Positions 1 to 8,030 are shown, numbered from the stretch's first letter. The stretch: 14,731 nt of DNA from Faecalibacterium sp. CAG:74 (GCA_000437595.1 FR899849.1:67067-81797); one strand, 5' to 3'. Made by a program: numbers and translations. Notes: generated by a model not told the origin, from the sequence alone.

Positions 1-1813
1 GCGTCGTGGTGTGGGTAAAGGTAATATCCTGCCCCGTGTACAGGTAGCCCTTGTCCTGCGTGGGGGTAGAACCATCGGTGGTATAATAAACAGTTGTGTT
101 CGCGGGAATCGTGAAGCCCGCCGTGACCGTTCCGTAGTGCTTGCCGGGCTGGAGGGTCAGTTCCGGCGCATCGGCATAGCCCAGGAACGTGTCATTGCCG
201 TTCTGCGCGCCCGCGGTGACCGTTTCGTAATAAAAAAAGCCCTCGCGCCCGATGCTCCGGCCGTAGGACACATTTGTTGGAATCTCCGGCAGCACCACTT
301 TGTCCAGTATTTTTCCCGTCGGATCCGCCAGCGTCAGCACCTCGCCGCCGCTCTTTTTCAGTTTGAAGGAGGTGTGCAGTTCGCCAGCGTTGCTCAGGGC
401 CGTATCGCCGTCGCACCAGATGACCTTGTACTCACCCGGATTGATGGTTGTTCCCTGTGGAAACTGCCATTTTCGTGCGCGTCCAATATTGTCGGACAGG
501 CCGTAGCCGGACAAATCGACCGCCTGATTGGAGGAATTGTAGATTTCCACCCAGTCAGTATAGCCGCCGGAGGGCGCCTTGACCGCCGTATCATTGGACG
601 CCATAACTTCGGTCACATACACGCCTGTTGGGTTGAGGGAGCGGAGGATGGAATCCATCCTGCTCGCTCCCTCCTGCGTATTCGGCAGACCGGGCGTCGG
701 GTTCTGCGTGATGATGAACACGCCGTTTTCGTTGCGCGCATAGGACGCATCCTTCGGCACGTTATCCAGCGTCACGCGGTCAACAAGCCGTCCGCGGCTG
801 TCCGACAGCACCACATTATCATGCTCCGCGCTGAGGCGGAAGTTCGCGTGCGGCACGGCATTCGGGTCGGTGTTGGGCGTTTCATCGCCGTTGCAGTAGA
901 CCAGATAGTACCCGTGCGGCTGAATCGTCGCGCCTTCCGGGAAGCGCCACTGAAGCGGCTTGCTTTCGTTGTCGCTCAGCGCGTAATTATCCAGCGAAAT
1001 CACCTGATCGGTCGTGTTGTACAGCTCCACCCAGTCGCAGACGTTGCCGCTTGCATCGGTGTAGCCGGTCAGCGGATTCGGACAGACCTCGTTGATGATG
1101 ACCGCGCCGTCCGTCACCAGCGTCGCCGCGCGGTATTCCTGATGTCCGCTCGTCGTGTTCTCGTAGCCGGGGCTGTACTCGTTTGTTGTGCCCCAGCTGC
1201 CGTCCGGCAGGCGCGCATAGCTCTCGTCCACCCCCAGAATCGGGGTTTTCACCGAGTCAATGAGGTAAGCGTTCGGGTCATAGAGGTACAGTTCCTCGCC
1301 GTTGGAGGAAATGGAGAACTTTGCGTGCATCGGCTTTCCCGCAATCGCCTGATTTTTCTTGTCGCACAGCACAATCACGCGTTCGCCCGCCGCCAGCTCC
1401 ATATCCGGGAACAGGAACTTAATTGACGTGCCCTTGTTGGAAAGGCCGACGTCCTTGAGGTTGATGGCGTGGTCGGAGCTGTTCCAGATTTCCAGCCAGT
1501 CGGGGTAATTGCCGTTTTCATCCGGCATCGCGGTTCTATTCGCCGCCATAACCTCGCTGAAAACCAGTCCCTCATAATCACTCAGCGCGCCGCCTGTGGA
1601 ATGCACCAGATTATCCTGCGACCCTGCGGAATAATACGCCTTCTGCACGGGCTTTTTGGGGCTGACGATGACCACAATTGCCACCAGCGCAATCAGCACA
1701 GCGCAGATGAGGACATTCAGCACACGGCGTTTCTTCTTACGATATTTCACAGCGGGCGGCATCTGCTTCGGCTCTGCGCGACGCTGCCGTTTTTCGGGCT
1801 GATAAGACTGCAT
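1..1813 (-). CDS. Membrane-anchored lamin-tail-domain protein, probably CotH-type (3' end outside the window)
   Basis: The first 604 residues are in the window and the frame is still open at base 1. The start is ATG at 1813, preceded by a good ribosome binding site (AGAAAGGA). A Lys/Arg-rich cytoplasmic stretch (residues 8-30) precedes one membrane helix (about 31-50), so the rest is probably outside the cell. Three lamin-tail (LTD) domains follow at about 82-200, 235-360 and 396-518. Each repeats the pattern of an early NE/SEV motif, D-W-x-E-x-(Y/W)-N, an ALSDN-like turn, and a late ASYAR or VSYGR segment. From about 549 a chitobiase C-terminal-like motif begins (YYTTDGSTPT, 577-586). In clostridial proteins LTD plus this module often precedes a CotH kinase domain, so CotH is inferred; the part that would prove it is missing. 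The likely role is a surface or spore/envelope-associated protein. It is transcribed alone, from a promoter near 1935-1964. Confidence 0.85.
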   Translation of the reverse strand, partial: MQSYQPEKRQRRAEPKQMPPAVKYRKKKRRVLNVLICAVLIALVAIVVIVSPKKPVQKAYYSAGSQDNLVHSTGGALSDYEGLVFSEVMAANRTAMPDENGNYPDWLEIWNSSDHAINLKDVGLSNKGTSIKFLFPDMELAAGERVIVLCDKKNQAIAGKPMHAKFSISSNGEELYLYDPNAYLIDSVKTPILGVDESYARLPDGSWGTTNEYSPGYENTTSGHQEYRAATLVTDGAVIINEVCPNPLTGYTDASGNVCDWVELYNTTDQVISLDNYALSDNESKPLQWRFPEGATIQPHGYYLVYCNGDETPNTDPNAVPHANFRLSAEHDNVVLSDSRGRLVDRVTLDNVPKDASYARNENGVFIITQNPTPGLPNTQEGASRMDSILRSLNPTGVYVTEVMASNDTAVKAPSGGYTDWVEIYNSSNQAVDLSGYGLSDNIGRARKWQFPQGTTINPGEYKVIWCDGDTALSNAGELHTSFKLKKSGGEVLTLADPTGKILDKVVLPEIPTNVSYGRSIGREGFFYYETVTAGAQNGNDTFLGYADAPELTLQPGKHYGTVTAGFTIPANTTVYYTTDGSTPTQDKGYLYTGQDITFTHTTT

Positions 1814-1860
1814 GGTAATCCTTTCTGCGGTCAGGAGGATATTCATCCCCGCCGCGGCGC

Positions 1861-1927
1861 AGGACGGTCAGGCGGATTTCCGCCATCCGTTTTCCTTTCG
1901 ACAAATAGAACGATGCAGCACCGTCCT
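1861..1927 (-). promoter_or_regulatory. Structured 5' leader of the LTD gene
   Basis: The predicted transcript of the LTD gene begins near 1928. Its first bases (1920-1927) pair perfectly over 8 bp with 1861-1868 (AGGACGGT/ACCGTCCT), and a second hairpin lies inside (GGCGG at 1871-1875 with CCGCC at 1880-1884, loop ATTT). About 47 bases of leader then remain before the start codon. A 5' end that closes a folded domain is the usual layout of a cis-regulatory RNA, but I do not recognise a known riboswitch class. Confidence 0.4.
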
Positions 1928-1934
1928 ATCCTGC

Positions 1935-1964
1935 ATTGTATCACAAAAACCTATTCCCGCGCAA
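1935..1964 (-). promoter_or_regulatory. Sigma-A-type promoter for the LTD gene
   Basis: On the minus strand, TTGCGC (1959-1964) is followed after 18 bases by TACAAT (1935-1940). The -10 box is near consensus and the -35 box is moderate. The start of transcription would fall near 1928, about 115 bases before the start codon. Confidence 0.55.
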
Positions 1965-2143
1965 GCATTATGACCATTTTGCGCGGATTTTTCATCTTTT
2001 GGTCACAATTCGGGTGATTTTTGCATCCGTCAGCGTGGGTTTCCGTCCCATAGCAAGGCAATGATGGCAGGATTCACGCCCGCAAGCGCGGATTTCCCCT
2101 GCCACGACAAAAGTCAACTCCGGTAGTGGCGACCCGAAGGTTT

Positions 2144-2452
2144 CCAAAGGGCGATCGGAAAGCCCTTTGGTCGCGCCCGCAGGCGCGAAACCCCTGCTTG
2201 CGCAAAAGAGCAGCTTTGGTTGTAAGACCAGCTACTCGGTCGCGCCCATTTGGCGCGACAATATGCAAGTTGTGGGCAGAGCAGCTTGGGGGCGCTTCTG
2301 CGGAAGCGCAAAGTTACTGGCAGGGACGCTTCGCTGCCTGCGCCTTTGTTGGCGGCTTCCTTGGGATTGGTCGGACGCGGAACAGTTGGGGCGTTGCCCC
2401 AAACCCCAGCAGGGACGCTGTCCCTGCACCCTGCAAGGGACATTGTCCCTTG
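2144..2452. repeat. Array of perfect GC-rich hairpins in a 747-bp gene-free region
   Basis: The gene-free stretch 1814-2560 holds the LTD promoter and leader at its left end, nothing I can name from 1965 to about 2143, and then at least seven perfect hairpins. They are: 2144-2152/2162-2170 (9 bp, CCAAAGGGC); 2171-2177/2182-2188 (7 bp, TCGCGCC); 2239-2246/2252-2259 (8 bp, GTCGCGCC); 2292-2298/2303-2309 (7 bp, GCGCTTC); 2386-2392/2396-2402 (7 bp, TTGGGGC); 2409-2416/2420-2427 (8 bp, GCAGGGAC); 2434-2441/2445-2452 (8 bp, CAAGGGAC). The last three sit in a row, each with a 3-base loop. All six frames stay partly open here, but no frame shows protein-like composition. It may be intergenic mosaic repeat DNA of a kind seen in GC-rich gut Clostridia; a role as terminator or mRNA-end structure for the neighbours is possible. 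Confidence 0.75.
2238..2299 (+). repeat. Dispersed repeat unit, copy A
   Basis: This unit of about 62 bp begins with the GTCGCGCC/GGCGCGAC hairpin and continues through a stretch that is identical over 20 bases (2252-2271) to 9201-9220. It then stays similar through an AGC(A/G)GCTTG...GCGCTTC segment. It is the same orientation as copy B at 9188-9249, 7 kb away. Confidence 0.75.
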
Positions 2453-2456
2453 ACCC

Positions 2457-2519
2457 TTTTTGGCTGCCCGACTTGAGTGCGCTTCCGTGACGGTTTTCGG
2501 CTGCCCGGCTTGAGCGCTT
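2457..2519 (+). repeat. Direct repeat pair at the end of the hairpin array
   Basis: A 26-28 base unit occurs at 2457-2484 and again at 2494-2519. Both contain GGCTGCCCG(A/G)CTTGAG followed by GCGCTT or GCGCTTTT. The GGCTTGAGCGC core also occurs in the dispersed unit at 9232-9242, linking this pair to the same repeat family. Confidence 0.6.
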
Positions 2520-2560
2520 TTCCCATGCTGTACCCTTTTGGGGCTTTTTGCCCTTTTCCC

Positions 2561-5500
2561 TCACTGGAACAGGGACATAATCTCCTGCGGCGAAAGTCCG
2601 CCCACCATGGATTCCCCCGGCTTAATCAGCTGGTCAAACAGCGCTTTCTTCCGCTGCCCCAGCGCAACCACCTGCTCCTCAATCGAAGCATGTGTTACCA
2701 GACGAATCACCTCCACCTTGCGCGTCTGCCCAATGCGGTACGCGCGGTCGGTTGCCTGATCTTCCGCCGCCGGGTTCCACCACGGGTCGTAGTGAATCAC
2801 CATGTCCGCGCCCGTCAGGTTCAGGCCCGTACCGCCCGCCTTGAGCGAAATCAGGAAAATCTGCCCCTGCCCCGCGTTGAACTGCTCCGCCATCTCTACG
2901 CGGCGCTGTGCGGGCGTGTCGCCATCAAGGTACATCGTTTCATAGCCCGCATCATCCAGCTCGCGGCGAAGGATTTTGAGCATCGAGGTGAACGCGCTGA
3001 ACAGCAGCACACGCCGCCCCTTCGCAATCGCTTCCGGCAGCATATCCAGCAGCATATCCAGCTTGCCGGATGTGCCCGTATAATCGTCCAAAACCAGCGA
3101 CGGATGACAGCAGATTTCGCGCAGCTGGGTAATCGCCGCAAGCACCTCCGTGCGCCCACGCTCGAAGCCCTTTTCCTTGACGATGGAGTCCACGCGCTGA
3201 CGCAGCCGCATCATCGTCGCCTCGTATACCTTCGCCTGTTCCGGGCTCATCTGCGCCGTGAACACGGATTCGATCTTGTCCGGCAGTTCGGTCAGCACTT
3301 CCTTCTTCAGGCGGCGCATGAGGAACGGGCTGATGCGCCGGCGCAGATCCTCCGCGTCCGTTCCATCCTGATAGCGGCGCAGGAACGCGCTGTAACTGAG
3401 CAGATACCCCGGCAGGACGAAGTTGAAGATGCTCCACAGTTCGCCCACGCCGTTTTCCAGCGGCGTACCCGTCAGGGCAAAGCGCGTCTGCGCCTGCAAT
3501 TGGCGAACCGCCTGCGCGCCCTTGCTGCCCGCGTTTTTGATGTGCTGCGCTTCGTCTAAGATAGCGAAGCGGAACTCAATCGTCGTCAGCTGCTCGATGT
3601 CCTGCCGAATCAGCGGGTAGGACGTAATCAGCACATCCACGTCGTGCGCTTCCTTGACGTGGCGAATCTGGCTGGCGCGCTGTGCCGCCGAACCGCCCAG
3701 CACCATCACCGACAAATCCGGCGCAAAGCGGCCAAGTTCGCTCAGCCAGTTATATGTCAGCGTCGTCGGCGCGACAACAAGGCTGACCTGCCCTTCCTGC
3801 CGCGTCGCCATCAGCAGCGCAATCACCTGCACGGTTTTGCCCAAGCCCATGTCGTCCGCCAGCACACCACCCATGTGCAGCCGATCAAGCGCCAGCAGCC
3901 ACTGGAAGCCGCGTTCCTGATACGGGCGCAGGCTCAAGCCGTCGGGCAGCTTCACGTCTTGCACCTTGCCGGGGTCGGTCAGCAGACGAACGGTTTCCTG
4001 CGTCTTTTCATCCACCTCGATGGGCAGTCCAAGGCTCTCCAGCAGGCTTTGCAGATAGCACGCGCGGTACGCCTGCAGACGGATGGTGTCGTCCCCCATC
4101 GCGACCGACTCCGCGCCCTCCGCCTGCGCCGCCTCGAAGATGGAATCCGCCAGCGGCAGCCACTCGTCCATCGCGGACAAATCAAGGAACGAGCCGTCTT
4201 TCAGGCGGAAATAGCGGCGGCGGCGCGCCAGTGCTTCCATAATTGCAAGGATTTCCTGCGCGGGTTCGTCGTCCTGGGTGAATTTCAGCTCCAGCGCCGA
4301 GCCGTTCAAGCGCATTTTGCCCGCAAATTTCGGCTTGCGCGGCGTCATGCGCTTGAAGTCGTTGGACAGGTACACTTCCGCCAGTTCCTGCAAATGCTGC
4401 AAGCCTTCGCTGACGAAGTTGAAAATGGCTTCCTGCCCCGTCAAATACACATGCCCTTTGCTGACGATGAAGCCCGCCGCCCCCAGCGCATCCAGCACCT
4501 TGCGTTCCGCCGCCGCGTCGCGCAAGAGCAGTTTTTCGCCGCGCGGGAGATTCTCCGGCAGGGGCGTTTCGTCAAACGGGTCAATGGTGCGATCGCCGTA
4601 GCGGAACTGTGCCCGCGCCACCACATCGCGTCCATTGGCAGAACGGTCAAGATACACACGCGCCACCAGCGGCAGTTGAATCAGCTGACGGCGCAGCTCA
4701 TCGGAGATTTCCACCAGCCCGGTCAGTTTCAGGAACGGCACAAGTTCGCCCATCACACGCGCCGCCTCGCGCACGGGATAGTCGAAGCTGCACTGTCCGC
4801 CCAACTGCTCCTGATACAGCACGCGCAGCACGCCGCGCTGCTGCTCCTCCACCGCCACGACGTTCTCCCCCACCAGCGCGAAGGAACAGGACGGCAGCAG
4901 CGGACGGAATTCCTTGGGGAACATGGCAACGACCGTCAAGCCGTGCAAGTCGCTGGAGACGCGGAACTGCAAGGGGATTTTCCTTGCGCGCACAGGCTTG
5001 ACCGCAACCGTCTTTTCCCCGACCTTCAGGCGAAACGGCGTGTTCATCAGCTCGCGCAGGATTTCCTCCGCGAACGGCTCCGGCAGCGCCAAATCACGCT
5101 GTTCCGCGCCGCGCAGGAGCGCGCCAGCTTCCTTCTGCGCCAGACACAGCGCGCGCAGAATCTTCAAAATCCGCTCCTGCACCGTGCCGAAGCGCATCCA
5201 TTCCGGGTGAAACACGAAGCCCTTGCCGTACTCCACAGGCGTCTGCGTGTCAATGGCATCAATCATCTGCGGAATCGACTTGACCACATACAGGCGTTCT
5301 TCACCAATCAGCAGGCAAATGCGGATGCGGGGCGTAATCTGTTCGCGCACGGGTTCGAGTGTCAGGCGAACCTCCATGTGGATGGTGCCCTCCTCCGGCA
5401 GCGCGCGATCCATTGCCGCCATCAGCTTCGGGCCGGCCGCTTCCGCCTTGCGGCGCACCATATCGCCCATTGCGCCTTCATCCTGACACTTGATCATTGC

Positions 5501-5731
5501 CGCCACCACATGCCGGCACGCGCCGGCTTCCTCGTAAATCGGGCAGCTGCAGCGGCTTTCGCCGTCGTCGGTGAATACCACATCATACATTTCGCCATCC
5601 GCGACCTTGCAGCTCAGGCGCTTTGCGCTCTTCTCCACAATATGCACTGCGCCGCTGTGATACAGCCGCTCACCGTAACGGGTTTCCGTTTCGCCCGCCA
5701 GAACGCGCAGGGTGTAGGGGACTTGGGTCAT
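2561..5731 (-). CDS. SNF2-family DEAD/DEAH-box ATPase with N-terminal SWIM zinc finger
   Basis: 1056 residues. It is an ATP-driven double-stranded DNA translocase of the bacterial SNF2/RapA-like type, acting in the cytoplasm. A SWIM zinc finger lies at the N-terminus (C61, C63, C72, H74, spacing CxC-x8-CxH), followed by a long region matching the bacterial SNF2-associated domain (about 100-580). The ATPase core is complete: motif I DDMGLGKT (626-633), motif II DEAQ (726-729), motif III ALTGTPLEN (752-760), then the second lobe with ISLKAGGTGLNLTGA (961-975) and the motif VI region DQATDRAYRIGQ (991-1002). Length and domain order are usual for the family. The start at 5731 is kept because the first residues belong to the SWIM region, although no clear ribosome binding site precedes it. 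The gene is monocistronic. Its target in the cell (transcription recycling, repair, or other) cannot be read from the sequence. Confidence 0.96.
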   Translation of the reverse strand: MTQVPYTLRVLAGETETRYGERLYHSGAVHIVEKSAKRLSCKVADGEMYDVVFTDDGESRCSCPIYEEAGACRHVVAAMIKCQDEGAMGDMVRRKAEAAGPKLMAAMDRALPEEGTIHMEVRLTLEPVREQITPRIRICLLIGEERLYVVKSIPQMIDAIDTQTPVEYGKGFVFHPEWMRFGTVQERILKILRALCLAQKEAGALLRGAEQRDLALPEPFAEEILRELMNTPFRLKVGEKTVAVKPVRARKIPLQFRVSSDLHGLTVVAMFPKEFRPLLPSCSFALVGENVVAVEEQQRGVLRVLYQEQLGGQCSFDYPVREAARVMGELVPFLKLTGLVEISDELRRQLIQLPLVARVYLDRSANGRDVVARAQFRYGDRTIDPFDETPLPENLPRGEKLLLRDAAAERKVLDALGAAGFIVSKGHVYLTGQEAIFNFVSEGLQHLQELAEVYLSNDFKRMTPRKPKFAGKMRLNGSALELKFTQDDEPAQEILAIMEALARRRRYFRLKDGSFLDLSAMDEWLPLADSIFEAAQAEGAESVAMGDDTIRLQAYRACYLQSLLESLGLPIEVDEKTQETVRLLTDPGKVQDVKLPDGLSLRPYQERGFQWLLALDRLHMGGVLADDMGLGKTVQVIALLMATRQEGQVSLVVAPTTLTYNWLSELGRFAPDLSVMVLGGSAAQRASQIRHVKEAHDVDVLITSYPLIRQDIEQLTTIEFRFAILDEAQHIKNAGSKGAQAVRQLQAQTRFALTGTPLENGVGELWSIFNFVLPGYLLSYSAFLRRYQDGTDAEDLRRRISPFLMRRLKKEVLTELPDKIESVFTAQMSPEQAKVYEATMMRLRQRVDSIVKEKGFERGRTEVLAAITQLREICCHPSLVLDDYTGTSGKLDMLLDMLPEAIAKGRRVLLFSAFTSMLKILRRELDDAGYETMYLDGDTPAQRRVEMAEQFNAGQGQIFLISLKAGGTGLNLTGADMVIHYDPWWNPAAEDQATDRAYRIGQTRKVEVIRLVTHASIEEQVVALGQRKKALFDQLIKPGESMVGGLSPQEIMSLFQ

Positions 5732-5870
5732 GCTTGAATCACACTCACACTTTCTGAAAGCCCAAAGGCAAAAAAAATCCTTCGAGCCAAAATTGCAACC
5801 CTTATTCTTTCTACGTTTTCGGCGAAATTCCTGCTTTCAGGCGGAAGGTTTTTCATCTTTTTTTGACGCT

Positions 5871-5880
5871 GGATGCATCC
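5871..5880. promoter_or_regulatory. 10-bp perfect palindrome between SNF2 and ZIP genes
   Basis: GGATGCATCC lies in the 254-base divergent region between the SNF2 start and the ZIP start, about 106 bases before the latter. It could be a binding site for a dimeric regulator. I see no convincing -35/-10 pair for either gene here; the best -10-like box for the ZIP gene is TATGAT near 5915-5920 without a good -35. Confidence 0.25.
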
Positions 5881-5985
5881 GGTTGACTTTCCGCACTTTT
5901 TTCCATCCTCGGCGTATGATGAAGGCAGAATCCTCCTGCCGTTTGCTCGGTGCTGCAATTTTCCATTTGGAAGGATGTGTTTGTG

Positions 5986-6765
5986 ATGACTTTATCTCCC
6001 TTGTCCGCCGCTATTCTCGCGACGCTGCTTATGTATCTGCTGACGGCGCTGGGTGCGGCGCTCGTATTCCCGCTCCGGCGATTTCACCCAAGCGTGATGA
6101 ACCTGCTGATGGCGCTCGGTGCGGGCATCATGCTCGCCGCGTCGTACTTTTCGCTCCTTGCGCCCGCGCTGATGTCCGCGCAGTCCCTCCGGCAAAGTCC
6201 GCTCCTGATGTGCAGCGGCGGATTTTTGCTCGGCGGGCTGCTCGTGCTGTTGGCGGATGCGCTGCTTTCACGCCGGATGCGCCGAACGCCGCTGTCAGAC
6301 GTGCGCCGCAGAACCGTTCTGCTGATTGGCAGCATCACCCTGCACAACATTCCCGAAGGCTTGGCGGTCGGCTGCGCGTTCGGTGCTTTGGCGTCCCCCG
6401 GCGGAGCGGCGTGGCGCAGCGCGTGGATGCTTGCCATCGGCATTGCGCTGCAAAACTTCCCTGAAGGGGCGGCGGTCAGTCTGCCGCTCCGCCGCGACGG
6501 TTATTCCTGCCGCCGTTCGTTCTTCTTCGGACAGTTATCCGGCGCAGTCGAGCCGCTTGCGGGGATTCTGGGCGTACTGCTGGCGATTCGCGTCCGCGCC
6601 GCCCTGCCGCTGCTGCTTTCGCTCTCCGGCGGCGCCATGGTGACGGTCATCTTGGCGGAGCTTCTGCCGGAATGCCAAAAATGCCCGCGGCAGCGTCTGA
6701 TGGTTCTCGCGACGCTGGCGGGCTTTGTCCTCATGATGGCACTGGATACGATGGGGATGGGGTGA
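5986..6765 (+). CDS. ZIP-family divalent metal transporter
   Basis: 259 residues, an integral membrane protein that probably imports zinc or another divalent metal. About seven to eight hydrophobic helices are visible. The two metal-site helices carry the family signatures HNIPEG (120-125, in SITLHNIPEGLAVG) and QNFPEG (156-161), with further acidic residues at E189 and E225/E229. A short Arg-rich loop (96-109) takes the place of the His-rich loop of many ZIPs. This is the ZupT/GufA-like bacterial type. ATG at 5986 is preferred because GGAAGGA lies 10 bases upstream; an in-frame GTG at 5983 is an equal option, and an upstream GTG at 5950 lacks a site. The gene ends 1 base from the convergent gene at 6767, with no terminator between. 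Confidence 0.92.
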   Translation: MTLSPLSAAILATLLMYLLTALGAALVFPLRRFHPSVMNLLMALGAGIMLAASYFSLLAPALMSAQSLRQSPLLMCSGGFLLGGLLVLLADALLSRRMRRTPLSDVRRRTVLLIGSITLHNIPEGLAVGCAFGALASPGGAAWRSAWMLAIGIALQNFPEGAAVSLPLRRDGYSCRRSFFFGQLSGAVEPLAGILGVLLAIRVRAALPLLLSLSGGAMVTVILAELLPECQKCPRQRLMVLATLAGFVLMMALDTMGMG

Positions 6766-6766
6766 T

Positions 6767-6898
6767 TCAGCCCCGTGCTAACGCATCATACGCCTGACGG
6801 TTCTTTTCAATCAGCTGCAAGCCGATTTTTAGCAGGATTTCATCCGATACTGTTTCGTACTGCGGCGTTTCCTGCTGTTCGTTCTCTTTATTCGTCAT
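6767..6898 (-). CDS. Small acidic protein of 43 residues, coupled to the VanY gene
   Basis: The ATG at 6898 lies inside the last codons of the upstream carboxypeptidase gene, giving an 11-base overlap in a different frame. A GGAAG ribosome binding site sits about 4-8 bases before it. The product starts MTNKENEQQETPQYETVSD, which is polar, followed by a predicted amphipathic helix (about 18-40, ILLKIGLQLIEKNRQAYDAL). It has no signal peptide or membrane segment. I do not recognise the family. The good overlap, ribosome site and helical C-terminus suggest a real, translationally coupled gene; the alternative is a chance frame. Confidence 0.6.
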   Translation of the reverse strand: MTNKENEQQETPQYETVSDEILLKIGLQLIEKNRQAYDALARG

Positions 6899-8030
6899 TT
6901 TGCTTCCTCTCCACATACTCTTCCAGGCACTCCCCTGTCTCCCGCATCTCCATTGACGCATCCACCCCGACGTAGCGGAAGTGCCACGGCTCATTCGTGA
7001 TGCCGGTGATGGCGGTCTTGTCCGCCGGGTAGCGCAGGATGAATCCCCACTCCCAGCAGTGTTCTTCCAGCCATTTTGCCTGTTTCGTGCCGCCGAAGGA
7101 AGTTCCCGGCACGGTGATGTCGAACGCCAGCCCGGTGTGATGCTCGCTGCATCCGGGGTCAGCGACGAGTTTGCGCGCCGCGCTCCGCGCCTGTGCGCCA
7201 GTCATGCCCTGCTGACGATAGCTGTACACCTTGTCGTCGAACAGCTTCTGCTGATAGGCAACGCTCCGGTAGCCCGCGCTGATCTGCCATGATGTCAGCC
7301 CTTCCGACTGCGCCTGCATAAGCATTGCCAGCAGCGCATCCACCGCAATCTGCTCGCCCTCGATTTCGCTGCCCTTGATGCTCACGATGCTGCTGTCACA
7401 GTAGTCGCGCATGTTGACCAGCTGCTGCGGCTGATAATCATCAGGCAAAGGAGAATCCCGGTTGACCAGCAGCGGAAGCCCATCCGCCGTGAAGCCAACC
7501 GGGATCGTGTTTTCCGACTCCGCCGTCAGGAGGATCATATCATCCGCTGCGGGAGCCTCGGTGACTTGCGCGGCTTGGGTGGGCGCGGGCGTCGGTGTGG
7601 CATACGGCTGCGCGCTGTCAGAATAGAGCAGCTCGCGCGTATCTTCCCCGACGATGCCGTCCGCCGTCAGCCCATGCTGGCGCTGGAACAGCTGCACCGC
7701 CTCTTTCGTCGCCGGGCCGAACTGTCCATCGACGCTGCCGGTCAAATAGCCCAGCGCCTGCAAACGCTCCTGCAATTGCCAGACGGCTTCTCCCTGTGCG
7801 CCGGAACGCAGCACCGGCACGGGCGTGGGCAGGGATGGGTCAATCGTGACCTGCATGACGTTGCCGTACCCCGGCACAGGCGTCGGCGTGCGGCTCTGCT
7901 CCACCTGCACATCACCATAGAGCCGGATTTCACGCACGGCGAACACGATGACCGCGACCGCCAGTACGGCAAGCGCAATCATGGCAATCAGCCGCTTTGT
8001 CGTCATTCCTCCGCTGGATTTCTGCTGCAC
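6888..8030 (-). CDS. VanY-type D-Ala-D-Ala carboxypeptidase with peptidoglycan-binding domain
   Basis: 380 residues from GTG at 8030. It is a zinc metallopeptidase (LAS/M15B type) that trims the terminal D-Ala of peptidoglycan stem peptides outside the membrane. An N-terminal anchor helix (about 13-32) is followed by a Thr/Pro linker, a PG_binding_1 domain (about 77-136, GAQGEAVWQLQ to DTRELL), a second linker (TPTPAPT) and the VanY domain (about 200-360). The zinc/catalytic motifs are present: SAGYRS (251-256), SEHHTGLAFD (295-304; H297 and D304) and EPWH (347-350; E347 and H350). The GTG at 8063 is rejected because the predicted promoter (8064-8092) would start transcription downstream of it, near 8057. 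The chosen GTG has AGGGG about 6 bases upstream. The 43-residue gene follows in the same transcript. Confidence 0.93.
   Translation of the reverse strand: MQQKSSGGMTTKRLIAMIALAVLAVAVIVFAVREIRLYGDVQVEQSRTPTPVPGYGNVMQVTIDPSLPTPVPVLRSGAQGEAVWQLQERLQALGYLTGSVDGQFGPATKEAVQLFQRQHGLTADGIVGEDTRELLYSDSAQPYATPTPAPTQAAQVTEAPAADDMILLTAESENTIPVGFTADGLPLLVNRDSPLPDDYQPQQLVNMRDYCDSSIVSIKGSEIEGEQIAVDALLAMLMQAQSEGLTSWQISAGYRSVAYQQKLFDDKVYSYRQQGMTGAQARSAARKLVADPGCSEHHTGLAFDITVPGTSFGGTKQAKWLEEHCWEWGFILRYPADKTAITGITNEPWHFRYVGVDASMEMRETGECLEEYVERKQNDE

Noticed and set aside
11..1426. 471-codon plus-strand frame opposite the LTD gene
   Set aside because: The minus strand encodes three clear LTD domains with a good start; the plus frame shows no domain and an Arg/Val/His-rich composition.
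2126..2490. Several overlapping open frames on both strands in the hairpin array
   Set aside because: They overlap each other in many frames, have no good ribosome sites, and their open length is explained by GC-rich repeats; composition is not protein-like.
2144..2520. Possible CRISPR array
   Set aside because: The repeated pieces differ from one another, are not separated by regular unique spacers, and no cas genes are present.
3644..5737. 697-codon plus-strand frame opposite the SNF2 gene
   Set aside because: It is antisense to a gene with all SNF2 motifs; its sequence is rich in His, Gln and Arg, as expected of a shadow of GC-biased codons.
5950..5952. Upstream GTG start for the ZIP transporter
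   Set aside because: No ribosome site precedes it, whereas GGAAGGA is well placed for the ATG at 5986.
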